Shown here one piece after another: positions 33,702-42,841 of a stretch of 64,000 nucleotides of DNA. The DNA lies in the NCBI RefSeq assembly GCF_900107405.1, contig NZ_FNPV01000001.1, positions 1-64,000 on the forward strand, read 5' to 3'. Under the pieces are notes generated by a model. That model made no database searches, had not been told where the DNA came from, and saw only the letters and a list, made by a program, of their open reading frames with translations. Numbering within the stretch: the stretch's first letter is position 1; each line of letters opens with the position of its first letter. Origin of the DNA: Tindallia californiensis. GTDB lineage: Bacteria; Bacillota; Clostridia; Peptostreptococcales; Tindalliaceae. The translations under genes and the position numbers were made by a program.

Positions 33702-33741
33702 GAGAATAAGAAGAACCTCTTTCGCAGGTGCAAAAGAGGTT
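33702..33741 (-). terminator. Expression-platform terminator of the S-box leader
   Basis: AACCTCTT and AAGAGGTT enclose a loop rich in GC and are followed on the minus strand by the T-rich CTTCTTATTCTC. The T-run is weaker than usual. Binding of SAM upstream should let it form. Confidence 0.65.
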
Positions 33742-33755
33742 AGATTGTTTCGAGT

Positions 33756-33856
33756 CTCTCATCTCTTAGGTGTTCACCTACAGGATTTGGCACCGTGCAT
33801 TATATGCCGGTTGCCGGGCTTCATCGGGCCAGTCCCTCCGCCACTCTTTATAAGAG
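33756..33856 (-). promoter_or_regulatory. SAM-I (S-box) riboswitch aptamer
   Basis: On the minus strand the core AGAGTGGCGGAGGGACTGG, the following GATGAAGCCC, CGGCAACC and GGTGCCAAATCC are the S-box consensus. P1 is CTCTTAT (33850-33856) pairing with ATGAGAG (33756-33762). It turns metY-metA off when S-adenosylmethionine is abundant. Recognised by family sequence, with no ambiguity. Confidence 0.95.
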
Positions 33857-33877
33857 TAAGTTATTTAATTGATAGAT

Positions 33878-33906
33878 ATATTATCATCCTTTTAACGACT
33901 TGTCAA
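33878..33906 (-). promoter_or_regulatory. Promoter of the metY-metA operon
   Basis: The minus strand has a perfect TTGACA (33901-33906), a 17-nt spacer and TATAAT-like TAATAT (33878-33883), upstream of the riboswitch. Confidence 0.75.
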
Positions 33907-33966
33907 CAGTACTTCCTCTCATTGAAACATTTGATCGCATCTATTTTATGTATTTTAGGAATATTT

Positions 33967-33994
33967 TTGATATGATTAATTTTTATGTTATACT
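33967..33994 (+). promoter_or_regulatory. Promoter of the GNAT gene
   Basis: TTGATA (33967-33972), a 16-nt spacer and TATACT (33989-33994) lie 43 nt before the start codon. Confidence 0.6.
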
Positions 33995-34036
33995 TCATTA
34001 TTATAATTCTTTTGATTCTGTCTGGAGGTAATTTAA

Positions 34037-34561
34037 TTGTCTAATGAAAAAAGTGACTACACAATTAGACTTGCACAAAAAAAGGATTTACCAGCTATTA
34101 CATTTATTTATAATCAAGGTATTTCGACTCGTTATGCAACTTTAGAATCGGAATATAAAAATTTAGATGAAATGAAAGAGTGGTTTATGACAAGGAACCC
34201 TAGGTATTGTGTTATCGTTTTAGAGTATGATGGTGAGATATTAGGTTGGGCTTCGTTAAATCCATTTCATTATCGTACAGCTTATGATGGAGTTGCCGAT
34301 TTTTCAATCTATATTTCTGAAAACCATCGAGGAAAGGGTCTAGGCAAAGTATTGATGAAATATTTAGAAGATCTAGCAAGGGAAAATAAATTTTATAAAC
34401 TCGTTTTGTTCACGCCAAATCATAATGAATCCGCAAAAAAACTTTATATGAATAGAGGTTTTCGTATTGTTGGCATTTACTATCATCAAGGTAAAATTGA
34501 TGACAAGTGGATAGATATTGCAATAATGGAGAAATTACTAGGCAATAATCCCTCCACATAA
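34037..34561 (+). CDS. GNAT family N-acetyltransferase (phosphinothricin acetyltransferase-like)
   Basis: The 174-residue enzyme has the acetyl-CoA-binding ENHRGKGLGKVLMKYL and the late GFRIVGIYYHQGKIDDKW, which marks the PAT/MddA branch acting on amino groups of amino-acid analogues. GGAGGT stands 7 nt before a TTG, which I take as start; the nearby ATG is out of frame. It is monocistronic, with its own promoter and terminator. The physiological substrate is unknown; methionine derivatives or phosphinothricin-like compounds are family precedents. Confidence 0.85.
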   Translation: MSNEKSDYTIRLAQKKDLPAITFIYNQGISTRYATLESEYKNLDEMKEWFMTRNPRYCVIVLEYDGEILGWASLNPFHYRTAYDGVADFSIYISENHRGKGLGKVLMKYLEDLARENKFYKLVLFTPNHNESAKKLYMNRGFRIVGIYYHQGKIDDKWIDIAIMEKLLGNNPST

Positions 34562-34565
34562 TGTC

Positions 34566-34596
34566 AGTCCACCACTTAAGTGGGCTGTTTGTTTTT
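34566..34596 (+). terminator. Terminator of the GNAT gene
   Basis: AGTCCAC and GTGGGCT form the stem, followed by GTTTGTTTTT. Confidence 0.7.
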
Positions 34597-34607
34597 ATCT
34601 AAAAATT

Positions 34608-36398
34608 TCAAGACGTATTTTCAACCGTATACCCAATAATATTCTGAACTCGTTCAACATAGTCTGTAATAATTCCATCAATATCGTACATTAATACTTC
34701 TCTAATGTCGTCTTCTTCATTCACTGTCCAAACCCATACTTCTCTTTCGTCTTTTTTAGCGTTACGAATGAATTCTCTATTCAACATGCTCTGGTCAATT
34801 GCATAATAGTCTACATCTAATTGAGAAATATCACCTAATGCATAATACAGAATTTGACCTAAGTATAAATCAGGGTTTTGTTTTCTTATCATCTGTAATA
34901 ACTCATAATCAAAAGATTGAACGTACACGCTATTCGCCATATTGGACCTTTCAATGGATTTCACTACTTCTTCGGCTAGAATCTCTATTGGTCCATAGGC
35001 TTTGACATCAATAATAACTTTTGCCTTCCCTTTGATTTCTGCAAGCACTTCATCTAAGGATACAACCGTTTCACCTTTAAAGTCTTCCGAAAAGCTGCTT
35101 CCAATATCAAGTTGTGACAACTCTTCATAAGTTAATTCAATAGGCCTTTCGGGAATGCCAGCTACTCGAGCCAAGCCCATATCGTGATTCAAGATGACTA
35201 CGTGATCTTTGGATAGTTGCACATCAATCTCAATAAAATCCGAATGTTGTTCTAGTGCAGCACGAACCGCACTCATCGAATTCTCAGGTGCATTAATTGG
35301 ATCACCTCTATGAGCTGCTATTTTAACATCTCTACCTAGATGAACAAAGTTTTCATTCAATGTATGTCCAATCATAAACGTTCCTAAAAGATTAAGCATT
35401 AAAATGGTCAATAATAAGGCCCTTCTTCTTTTAATTAAACGGGTAAAAAACCATTCTATTTTTTCTAATTTTTTGTTTCTAACTGTTTCAAATTCACCGG
35501 AGCTTTTCATCTTAGTTTTATTTCTCAAATAGTAAAATAACCTGGTTATGTATATGATGTTTATTGGCATGACAAGCATTGCCAGTATCATCCCAAGTAA
35601 ACTATTAAAAGTAAGTATATAGGCTCCTAATAATCCTCCGGTTTTAATACCAATGTGAGAAGGTATAAAAGAAATAGCTGAGAAAATAATAAAACTTCCA
35701 CCCACAATAATAATATTAAGAATTAGTAAGCTGGCTAAATGAATAATATTTCTACCTTCCGTCAATTTAGCGCTACAACTTATAGCTTTTCGTGCTGGTA
35801 AATTTTCCAATAAAATATAGTGCACTGCAAATATCCATCGCAACAATATTAAGGTAAACAGTGCTAGTATACTTCGATATACGTAAAGCATTATCTTGGA
35901 GTCCTGAATCATGTTCATCAGTATAGGCGGAACTTCTATTTTACTTGTTATTTCGGTGGCAACAGGTATATCAATAAGTGGTGCAACAACTAAAATAACA
36001 AAGATAAAATGAAGCATCCCTATACCAATAATTCTAGGAACAGAAAAGATAGCTGTTATGATAGCTTCCGATATAAATACTTTTTTGGAAAAAATTTTTC
36101 TTTGAGCTAACACAATAAGACCACCGAGTTCTATAAAAACAATCATGACCGAGATCGATGCAATAATGATAAGCCCTATTAAGCCCTCATAACTCAAAAC
36201 GATTCTGAAAGCGTCTTTATTTATGAGTACACCTGCTCCCATCGAAATAATCAGTCGGTTAAATAAATAGCCTAGTAGCGGGATAAAAATAACACTGGTA
36301 AGAATTAAAAAAACAAATCCATACGCTATATATCCCCTATAATATTTTTTAAAATCTATTAAACTTTTCAGTAATAGATTGTTACGAATATTCACCAT
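34608..36398 (-). CDS. Membrane-anchored glycerophosphodiester phosphodiesterase
   Basis: The 596-residue protein has about eight hydrophobic helices in its first 330 residues (a GDPD membrane domain) and a GDPD catalytic domain from about 350. Motifs are AHRGDPINAPENS, IEIDVQLSKD and LNHDMGLARV. The family hydrolyses glycerophosphodiesters to glycerol-3-phosphate and an alcohol, often during lipid or teichoic acid turnover. The catalytic domain lies outside the membrane by analogy. It stands alone between the GNAT gene and ssrA, and starts after AGGAG. Confidence 0.88.
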   Translation of the reverse strand: MVNIRNNLLLKSLIDFKKYYRGYIAYGFVFLILTSVIFIPLLGYLFNRLIISMGAGVLINKDAFRIVLSYEGLIGLIIIASISVMIVFIELGGLIVLAQRKIFSKKVFISEAIITAIFSVPRIIGIGMLHFIFVILVVAPLIDIPVATEITSKIEVPPILMNMIQDSKIMLYVYRSILALFTLILLRWIFAVHYILLENLPARKAISCSAKLTEGRNIIHLASLLILNIIIVGGSFIIFSAISFIPSHIGIKTGGLLGAYILTFNSLLGMILAMLVMPINIIYITRLFYYLRNKTKMKSSGEFETVRNKKLEKIEWFFTRLIKRRRALLLTILMLNLLGTFMIGHTLNENFVHLGRDVKIAAHRGDPINAPENSMSAVRAALEQHSDFIEIDVQLSKDHVVILNHDMGLARVAGIPERPIELTYEELSQLDIGSSFSEDFKGETVVSLDEVLAEIKGKAKVIIDVKAYGPIEILAEEVVKSIERSNMANSVYVQSFDYELLQMIRKQNPDLYLGQILYYALGDISQLDVDYYAIDQSMLNREFIRNAKKDEREVWVWTVNEEDDIREVLMYDIDGIITDYVERVQNIIGYTVENTS

Positions 36399-36410
36399 GT
36401 ATTCTCCTTT

Positions 36411-36455
36411 TGAGATAAAAAATAATCAAAAACCGTACTGATCTATTCAGTACGG
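36411..36455 (-). terminator. Terminator of ssrA
   Basis: CCGTACTG and CAGTACGG with a 7-nt loop are followed on the minus strand by TTTTTGATTATTTTTT. Confidence 0.88.
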
Positions 36456-36501
36456 CCTAAGGACATTAGCTTACTATCGTAAATAATTATTTGCAATACC
36501 A

Positions 36502-36860
36502 TGGTGGAGGCGAGGAGAGTCGAACTCCTGTCCGAAGGCTCTTTGTCGTCGCTTTCTCCGAGCACAGCTACTGTTTTGGATTCTCATCTCCTCCGCCGTT
36601 CAGTAGCAAACTGCGGATTTGACCAGCCTTGATTGTACAACGCAAAGTCAAGGCACCCTTTGCGACGTTCCCCGTTTAAATGACGTCACGACCCTGAATG
36701 ACGGGACATCCAGGCGCAACGAGCTACCTTATATTAGGCAGCTAACGCGTAATTATTGTCTGCGTTTATCTTTAGTTGTTCCGTTCTTTTACGTGTACCC
36801 GAAACAAAACACGGCTCGCTTACGAAAACTCCAAACCCCCGTCGAAACCATTACGCCCCC
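36502..36860 (-). ncRNA. ssrA: tmRNA (tag peptide ADNNYALAA)
   Basis: The tRNA-like 5' end GGGGGCG pairs with CGCCTCC before the 3' discriminator and encoded CCA (36504-36502). The 5' segment continues TAATGGTTTCGACGGGG, a tmRNA hallmark. The tag frame runs from GCA at 36763 to TAA at 36734 and reads ADNNYALAA, ending in the expected ALAA. The RNA rescues stalled ribosomes with SmpB. The start lies 2 nt after the smpB stop, an unusually tight junction. Confidence 0.95.
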
Positions 36861-36862
36861 TT

Positions 36863-37327
36863 CTACTGTTTTTGCCGTTCCCTAAGCTCTTTTTGGATCT
36901 TACGATCGGCATCCCTTTTTGCTATGTCTTGTCGTTTGTCATATTTTGCTTTTCCCCGAGCAACAGCCAACTCAATTTTAACTAATCCCTTTTTCAGGTA
37001 AACCCTTAAAGGGATCAGTGAATATCCTTTTTGCTGGACATACCCAATGAGTTTGCGTATTTCTTTCTTATGAAGCAACAACTTGCGAACACGCAAAGGG
37101 TCTGTGTTGAAAATATTTCCCTGTTCGTAGGGACTTATATGAACATTATACAGGAAAACTTCACTGTTTTCAACCCGGGCATAACCATCTTTTAGATTGA
37201 CTTTACTTCCACGAATGGATTTTACCTCTGTTCCTTTCAATGCAATTCCTGCTTCATATACTTCTTCGATGAAATAATCATGTCTAGCTTTACGATTTTG
37301 TGCGATTACTTTCATATTGTCAGCCAT
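36863..37327 (-). CDS. smpB: SsrA-binding protein SmpB
   Basis: The 154-residue protein carries tmRNA into stalled ribosomes. [20 protein letters not shown], the [15 protein letters not shown] core and a basic C-terminal tail ([19 protein letters not shown]) are conserved. It begins one base after the rbsK stop, so it may be translated with the nucleoside operon; ssrA follows at once. Normally smpB follows rnr in such genomes. Confidence 0.95.
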   Translation of the reverse strand: MADNMKVIAQNRKARHDYFIEEVYEAGIALKGTEVKSIRGSKVNLKDGYARVENSEVFLYNVHISPYEQGNIFNTDPLRVRKLLLHKKEIRKLIGYVQQKGYSLIPLRVYLKKGLVKIELAVARGKAKYDKRQDIAKRDADRKIQKELRERQKQ

Positions 37328-37328
37328 T

Positions 37329-38231
37329 TTACTTCATTCCTTTTTTAATCAGTTCCTGTACTTCCAAGTCCGTTGGCAATGAACTTTGAGCACCCATTTT
37401 GGTTGTAGCCAATGCTCCTGCAGCATTAGCAAAACTTAGAGCATCCGTCATGCTTTTTTCTTTCATTAATGCTATCAAAAGAGCCGCATTAAAAGTATCT
37501 CCAGCTGCTGTTGTATCAATAGCATGGACAGCAAAAGGCTTTCCTTTCGTGGTTTTATCTTCATTAACCGCTATAGATCCTTTTTCACCTAAAGTTACAA
37601 CTACTTGATTAACTCCTTTTTTTAATAAAGCTTGCACACCCATATCAGTATTTTCTACTCCAGACAAGAGTGATAACTCAGTTTCATTGGGAGTGATGAT
37701 ATCAATCAATGGATATAAACTATCTGGTAGTATTTGAGCGGGAGCAGGGTTTAGCAATATTCTTTTTCCTAAAGCCTTTAACCGCTTAATTCCATATTCC
37801 ACTGTTAGCAATGGTGTTTCTAACTGAAACATGACCCACTCTGCATCTTCTACTAAATACAGTTTATCATCAATCCATTTTTCTGTCACATCATAATTAG
37901 CCCCTGGATAAACCATAATGGTGTTGTGGCCTTCTTTATCTATTGTAATAGAAGCATTCCCAGACGGAGTTTCAGTTCGCATGACTCCTTCTGTATTAAC
38001 TTTTTCTATATTTAAGTGCTCCATTAATTGATCACCAAATCCATCTTTACCAAGGGCACCGATCATTGTAACATCGGCTCCTAGTCTAGCAGCAGCAACC
38101 GCTTGATTAGCTCCTTTCCCCCCTGGAACTGTCCTATAATGATCTGCCAGGAGTGTCTCTCCTTTTTGTGGCAACCTTTTTACTTGAAATATCATATCCA
38201 TGTTGATGCTACCAATAACTGCAATTTTCAT
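37329..38231 (-). CDS. rbsK: Ribokinase
   Basis: About 300 residues, PfkB family. [15 protein letters not shown] and [17 protein letters not shown] are ribokinase-specific, with the catalytic [13 protein letters not shown] near the end (Ala replacing the more common Gly before the GD of DTTGAGD). It phosphorylates ribose released by the hydrolases upstream. The start follows AAGGAGG at 9 nt and overlaps the ADP-ribosylglycohydrolase stop. smpB follows directly. Confidence 0.93.
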   Translation of the reverse strand: MKIAVIGSINMDMIFQVKRLPQKGETLLADHYRTVPGGKGANQAVAAARLGADVTMIGALGKDGFGDQLMEHLNIEKVNTEGVMRTETPSGNASITIDKEGHNTIMVYPGANYDVTEKWIDDKLYLVEDAEWVMFQLETPLLTVEYGIKRLKALGKRILLNPAPAQILPDSLYPLIDIITPNETELSLLSGVENTDMGVQALLKKGVNQVVVTLGEKGSIAVNEDKTTKGKPFAVHAIDTTAAGDTFNAALLIALMKEKSMTDALSFANAAGALATTKMGAQSSLPTDLEVQELIKKGMK

Positions 38232-39634
38232 CGGCATACTCCTCCTTGATTGCACGCCTGCCTGATAGACTGAACAGTCCACTTAGCCAGACCAGAAATA
38301 GTCATGTTGTTCATAGTGCGCACATAAGTTTCAAGCTCATCTCCTATAGGAGCCTTCCATTTTTCTTCTATCCCATCAAGCCCATGAATAATACCTAGTA
38401 TCGTAGCTATCTGCGCAGCGTTACAGTCAACGTCCCGTCCTGAAAGAGAAATAATTTCCATTGTTTTATTAAAGTCTCCATTGCCATACCACAAAGCAAT
38501 CACCTCTGCTGCAGCATTGGGGTATGCATGGATCCAATTATACCTTTCATATTTCTCTTCACAAAGCCTCCACGCTTTCAGCCATTCATCATAACGTCGA
38601 CACTGCTGTAGAGCAAATGTCACCACTTGAAAATATTCACTTTTTTCAGGTATGAGATTGATACTTTGTATCAGAATCTCCCGGACTTCTTTTTTTGAGA
38701 AAGCCATAGATACCATTATCGCATTAAATATTTCACCTATAATACCATTATTATAATGAGAAATAGAACCATCCATCCAAGCTAACCTTGCTGCTTCTTT
38801 AGGATTTCCAGGTGCTACCATGCCACAAATTGCACCCCTCATCTGTGCACCTATCCATTCATAAAAAGGATTATTGTTTACACCACTTTCTGGTGGATAT
38901 ATTCCTAGCTTTAAATTCCGAAGTGCAATATCTTCCGCAGACCAGCCAAAAGGAATAAGAGCTACCCATTCCTCTGCAATATCTGATGCTGTAATTTTAT
39001 ATCCTTTTTCAGAAAACGCTCTTAAGAATGCTAATTCATAAGTGATATCATCATTAAATGTATTAGGTTTGCGTAGATAGTCCTTCACCTCTCCAAATAG
39101 GCTCATAAGCTGATCTGTTGTATACCCTTCCAGTGCCGTCCCAATTGCTCCAGCAATAATTTGCGCTAACCAGCCGGCATGAATTTTTTCTAAAAATCCA
39201 GCTTGATTTACATCGATATATATTGAATCAGGAAATTTTACCGAAGATTCATATTGTTCCCAGCTGTAAAATTCTTCATAGGTCCAGTAAGTATCCTTTT
39301 GATTCTTAGGAGCCTTGAACAACTCATGAAAAATTCGTGCCGTAATCCGGTGAAGTGATGCCATATCATCAGTTTCCCATGCTTTTAGTCCAGGTTCTAT
39401 CCATTTTTCAGCTTGCGATACATCCAACCCTCTATTTTCCATGTCTTGCATCGCTGCAATAATTAATCGCTCAGGTGCACCTGAACCAGGCACTTCACTA
39501 TACCACCACATTTTCACTCGCTGGTCTTCTATATTCTCTGCCTGCTTAATGGAGCTCCAAGTTTGATCATCCTCTGAAAGAAGTTTTGGAACGGCATTTT
39601 TTATTAATTCCATTTCCATAAGCCGCGCTTTCAT
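38228..39634 (-). CDS. ADP-ribosylglycohydrolase-fold protein
   Basis: The 468-residue protein has ARH/DraG metal-site motifs: GAIGTALEGY, NDDITYELA and GRDVDCNAAQIATILG. The Mg2+-binding Asp residues are present, though the first cluster reads ND-D rather than the usual TD-DT. About 150 residues precede the domain and resemble nothing I know. Family members remove ADP-ribose from proteins or cleave related N-glycosides. Placement between an amidohydrolase and ribokinase suggests release of ribose or a ribosyl unit from a nucleoside-like compound. It overlaps rbsK by 4 nt. Confidence 0.82.
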   Translation of the reverse strand: MKARLMEMELIKNAVPKLLSEDDQTWSSIKQAENIEDQRVKMWWYSEVPGSGAPERLIIAAMQDMENRGLDVSQAEKWIEPGLKAWETDDMASLHRITARIFHELFKAPKNQKDTYWTYEEFYSWEQYESSVKFPDSIYIDVNQAGFLEKIHAGWLAQIIAGAIGTALEGYTTDQLMSLFGEVKDYLRKPNTFNDDITYELAFLRAFSEKGYKITASDIAEEWVALIPFGWSAEDIALRNLKLGIYPPESGVNNNPFYEWIGAQMRGAICGMVAPGNPKEAARLAWMDGSISHYNNGIIGEIFNAIMVSMAFSKKEVREILIQSINLIPEKSEYFQVVTFALQQCRRYDEWLKAWRLCEEKYERYNWIHAYPNAAAEVIALWYGNGDFNKTMEIISLSGRDVDCNAAQIATILGIIHGLDGIEEKWKAPIGDELETYVRTMNNMTISGLAKWTVQSIRQACNQGGVCR

Positions 39635-39653
39635 AAGACAGCCTCCTTTATTT

Positions 39654-40952
39654 TCAAAACATAAGCTGTGTTTTACCTTTTCCTATAACCATTAAATTTT
39701 CAGCTTGATATTCTAGGTTTTTTTGTACTTTTTTTTCATCTAGTTTTAGAGAACCTTCGTATTTTAACCATTTACCAGAAACCATCACGTTTCTTATATT
39801 GGAATGATCAGCGCTATATATGATAGCTGCTAACGGATCATAGACAGGCTGTGTAATGATTCCATTAAGATCCCAACAAATTAAATCTGCTGCACTTCCC
39901 GATGCAATCTTTCCACTATTAAAAGGAAGTGCCTGATGACCTCTCATCAAAATATTCCATAAGTCTTTCAACTTAAACTTTTCGGCATCTCCGGTAATAT
40001 ATTTTCCTATTAGCCCAAAATATCTGATCTGCTCCAACGGGTTAAGAGTGTTTGAACTTGCAGCACCATCTGTGCCAGAAGTTAGTGGCAATGTATCACT
40101 AAACTGCCATATTCTACCCATTCCCATAGCAAGTTTCATATAAGTTTTAGGGCTAATTGCCATGTAGGAATTGTCTCCTAACAGATTGATGTCATCTTTT
40201 GTAACCCAAAGACCATGAGCGATAATCGTTGGAAGATCAAATCCGCCTGCATCCGCAAAGATTTGAAATGGTGTTTTTCCATATATGCTCAAACTATCTT
40301 TTAATTGCTGTTCTGTTTCAGATAAATGAATGTGCAAACCCACCTTCATTCTAGAGGCTTCATTTACCATGATTTTAAGAGTTTCAGGCGGGCAAGTATA
40401 CGGAGCATGAGGTCCTAAACGAAAAGATACCGTATTTCTATTTTTATAGTAGTGACTAATTAACTTAAGCGCTGACTCCAAATCTTCTCTAAAGGTAGGT
40501 GAACTACCAAAAATAGTAGTTGCAAAATCACAGCGAACTCCAGTTTTTCTAACAGCCTCTATGACCGTTTCTCCAAACATATAATGATCAGCAAAAGCGG
40601 TCACACCATAATGAATCATTTCACAACATGCAGCCATTGTACCTGCATACACATGTTCTTTTTGAATCTTGCTCTCATAAGGCCATATTTCCTTATTAAA
40701 CCACTCATCAATCGCAACATCTTCTGCCAAGCCCTTAAATATATTCATAGGTGAATGGGTATGAAGGTTTACAAAACCAGGAGTAATCACCATCTTAGAA
40801 ACATCTAAAATTTCTTTAGCTTTCCAGTGAAAATCCCATTTGTCTGCTATTATCTTTATTTCACCATCAGCGATAAGAATATGCTTTTCAGGTGTAAAGA
40901 AGCCGGATTCATTAAGAATACCGGCATTTTTAAGAATAACATCATATCTCAT
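39654..40952 (-). CDS. Amidohydrolase, adenosine/S-adenosylhomocysteine deaminase-like
   Basis: The 432-residue TIM-barrel enzyme of the SsnA/MtaD group has metal ligands in FVNLHTHSPMNIF, a His in GLHIHLSETEQQ, a further His of IIAHGLW and the Asp of TSGTDGAASS. Such enzymes deaminate adenosine, 5'-methylthioadenosine, S-adenosylhomocysteine or guanine. Within this operon a purine nucleoside or base is the likely substrate. It begins 11 nt inside the upstream nucleoside hydrolase gene. Confidence 0.85.
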   Translation of the reverse strand: MRYDVILKNAGILNESGFFTPEKHILIADGEIKIIADKWDFHWKAKEILDVSKMVITPGFVNLHTHSPMNIFKGLAEDVAIDEWFNKEIWPYESKIQKEHVYAGTMAACCEMIHYGVTAFADHYMFGETVIEAVRKTGVRCDFATTIFGSSPTFREDLESALKLISHYYKNRNTVSFRLGPHAPYTCPPETLKIMVNEASRMKVGLHIHLSETEQQLKDSLSIYGKTPFQIFADAGGFDLPTIIAHGLWVTKDDINLLGDNSYMAISPKTYMKLAMGMGRIWQFSDTLPLTSGTDGAASSNTLNPLEQIRYFGLIGKYITGDAEKFKLKDLWNILMRGHQALPFNSGKIASGSAADLICWDLNGIITQPVYDPLAAIIYSADHSNIRNVMVSGKWLKYEGSLKLDEKKVQKNLEYQAENLMVIGKGKTQLMF

Positions 40953-41874
40953 AGCTCTTTATCAACCCTCTTAACAAGTCTACAAATCTTTCCCTATCCA
41001 TTTCTGTTGCGACCTGTGTATTTGGCTTCTTACCCGTAACACGCATCGTATCTACTACTGTTTTTCCAGTAGTGTAGTCTCCTTTTGTTTCCACCGTTAC
41101 AAAGTAATCTTCTGTTTGTATTAGAGTTGGATCAATAGCAGCTGCTATTGCTGAAGGATCATGCATAATGGCGCCTTCAAAATTAAATCGGGAAGCAAAT
41201 TCATGAATATGTTGCATCATTTCCTTTGCTAACCAAACGCCATTCTGTTTTGATGAATCACCCATACTTTCAATTTCATTTTTAGTAAGCCATGCTTTAT
41301 GAGTACAGTCTAAGCCAACCATTGTAATAGGAATTCCCGATTCAAATACTATCTTAGCAGCCTCTGGATCTGCAAATATATTATATTCAGCGGCTGGTGT
41401 ATCATTCCCATAACCGATAGACCCACCCATCATTGTAATGCGAGATATGCCATTCTTTAAAGTAGGATATTTCATTAATGCTATTGCAACATTACTCAAA
41501 GGACCTAATGTAATGAGATGGATTTTTTCATCGTTTTTAATACTCATTTCATAAAACAAATCCCAGGCCTTGGTACTCAGATATTCTATTTTAGCTTCCG
41601 GTAGCTCTACATGTGCCATTCCAGATTCTCCATGAACATGTCCAGCCGTTACCAACGGTCTCATAATCGGTTTTTCAGCACCTCTTGCTACAGGTACTGA
41701 TTTATCTAAAAAAGAAACAATTTTCAACCCATTAACGGCTGTTTTTTCTGCCGTTTGGTTTCCTGCAACAGTCGTAATAGCTTTTACATCTAGTTTATCA
41801 GAAGCTAATGCCATAATCAGTGCAATGGTATCGTCTGTGCCCGGATCACAATCTATAATAACGGGTATCTTCAT
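40942..41874 (-). CDS. Nucleoside hydrolase (inosine-uridine preferring type)
   Basis: The 310-residue protein has the Ca2+-binding PVIIDCDPGTDDTIALI at its N-terminus, TLGPLSNVAIAL and the C-terminal FEGAIMHDPSAIAAA. It splits ribonucleosides into base and ribose. A second nucleoside hydrolase lies directly upstream; the two share architecture but not close identity, so they may prefer purine and pyrimidine nucleosides respectively. Confidence 0.92.
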   Translation of the reverse strand: MKIPVIIDCDPGTDDTIALIMALASDKLDVKAITTVAGNQTAEKTAVNGLKIVSFLDKSVPVARGAEKPIMRPLVTAGHVHGESGMAHVELPEAKIEYLSTKAWDLFYEMSIKNDEKIHLITLGPLSNVAIALMKYPTLKNGISRITMMGGSIGYGNDTPAAEYNIFADPEAAKIVFESGIPITMVGLDCTHKAWLTKNEIESMGDSSKQNGVWLAKEMMQHIHEFASRFNFEGAIMHDPSAIAAAIDPTLIQTEDYFVTVETKGDYTTGKTVVDTMRVTGKKPNTQVATEMDRERFVDLLRGLIKSYEI

Positions 41875-41911
41875 TGGATATCCCTCCTCTTACAATGTTT
41901 TTTCAAAGTTT

Positions 41912-42841
41912 CTAATGATACTTTTTAAGACTATCCATTAAAAGTTTTATAAATGCCTCACGATCCACATCATAGATAACCTCCGTATTGGGAATCTTAC
42001 CAGTCACACCACGATAATCCACTACAGTAGCACCTGTGGTAAACTCACCCTTAGTCTCGATAGCTACATGCAGGTGTTTGGTCGTAAAGATATCTGGTTT
42101 AATAAGCCAAGCAACCGCACATGGATCATGAAGAGGACTACCTTCAAATCCCATTTCTTTGTGGAATTTAGCAAAAAAATCGAGCAGTTCTGCTACCATA
42201 ACAGAAACTTTTCCACCTTGCAGACGAATAGATTCTATTTCTTCATCATATACTTGTGCCTTATGGGTAACATCTAAACCACTCATCGTGATAGGAATAC
42301 CACTTTTAAAAACCACATCAGCTGCTTCCGGATCAACAAGAATATTAAACTCAGCTGCAGGAGTCCAGTTTCCACCTACTGCCGATCCACCCATTAAGGA
42401 AATTCGCTCTATGCGATCTTTCACATTAGGGACCGTTAACAGCAATGTAGCAATGTTCGTTAGCGGTCCAGTAGGAACCAACACTATTTTATCTTTGCTT
42501 GTCATAATAATTTCTTCCATCAGTTCAATAGCACCTTTTCCATAAGGTTTAAAGGTAGGCTCTGGCAAATAAGGTCCTTCGAGCCCACTTTCTCCATGTA
42601 CCTCTGGTGCAATTTGCAATTCTCTCACTAATGGTTGGCTAGCACCTGGAGCAACAGGTATACCTTCAACTCCTGCAAAACTCAAAATACGCATGGCATT
42701 ATTTAAGGTTTTTTCACTCGTTTGATTTCCACCTACCGTTGTTACTGCTTTAACTTCCAACTCCTCACTTGATATTGCAAGCAAAAGCGCTATTGCATCA
42801 TCATGTCCTGGGTCACAGTCAATTATTACAGGTTTTTTCAT
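41912..42841 (-). CDS. Nucleoside hydrolase, second paralogue
   Basis: The 309-residue protein has the DCDPGHDDAIALLLA motif (Asp and His in the metal site), VPTGPLTNIATLLL and EGSPLHDPCAVAWL. The His in DPGHDD is the usual residue; the paralogue has Thr there. The gene overlaps the end of the permease gene (ATGA), so uptake and hydrolysis are translationally linked. Confidence 0.93.
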   Translation of the reverse strand: MKKPVIIDCDPGHDDAIALLLAISSEELEVKAVTTVGGNQTSEKTLNNAMRILSFAGVEGIPVAPGASQPLVRELQIAPEVHGESGLEGPYLPEPTFKPYGKGAIELMEEIIMTSKDKIVLVPTGPLTNIATLLLTVPNVKDRIERISLMGGSAVGGNWTPAAEFNILVDPEAADVVFKSGIPITMSGLDVTHKAQVYDEEIESIRLQGGKVSVMVAELLDFFAKFHKEMGFEGSPLHDPCAVAWLIKPDIFTTKHLHVAIETKGEFTTGATVVDYRGVTGKIPNTEVIYDVDREAFIKLLMDSLKKYH

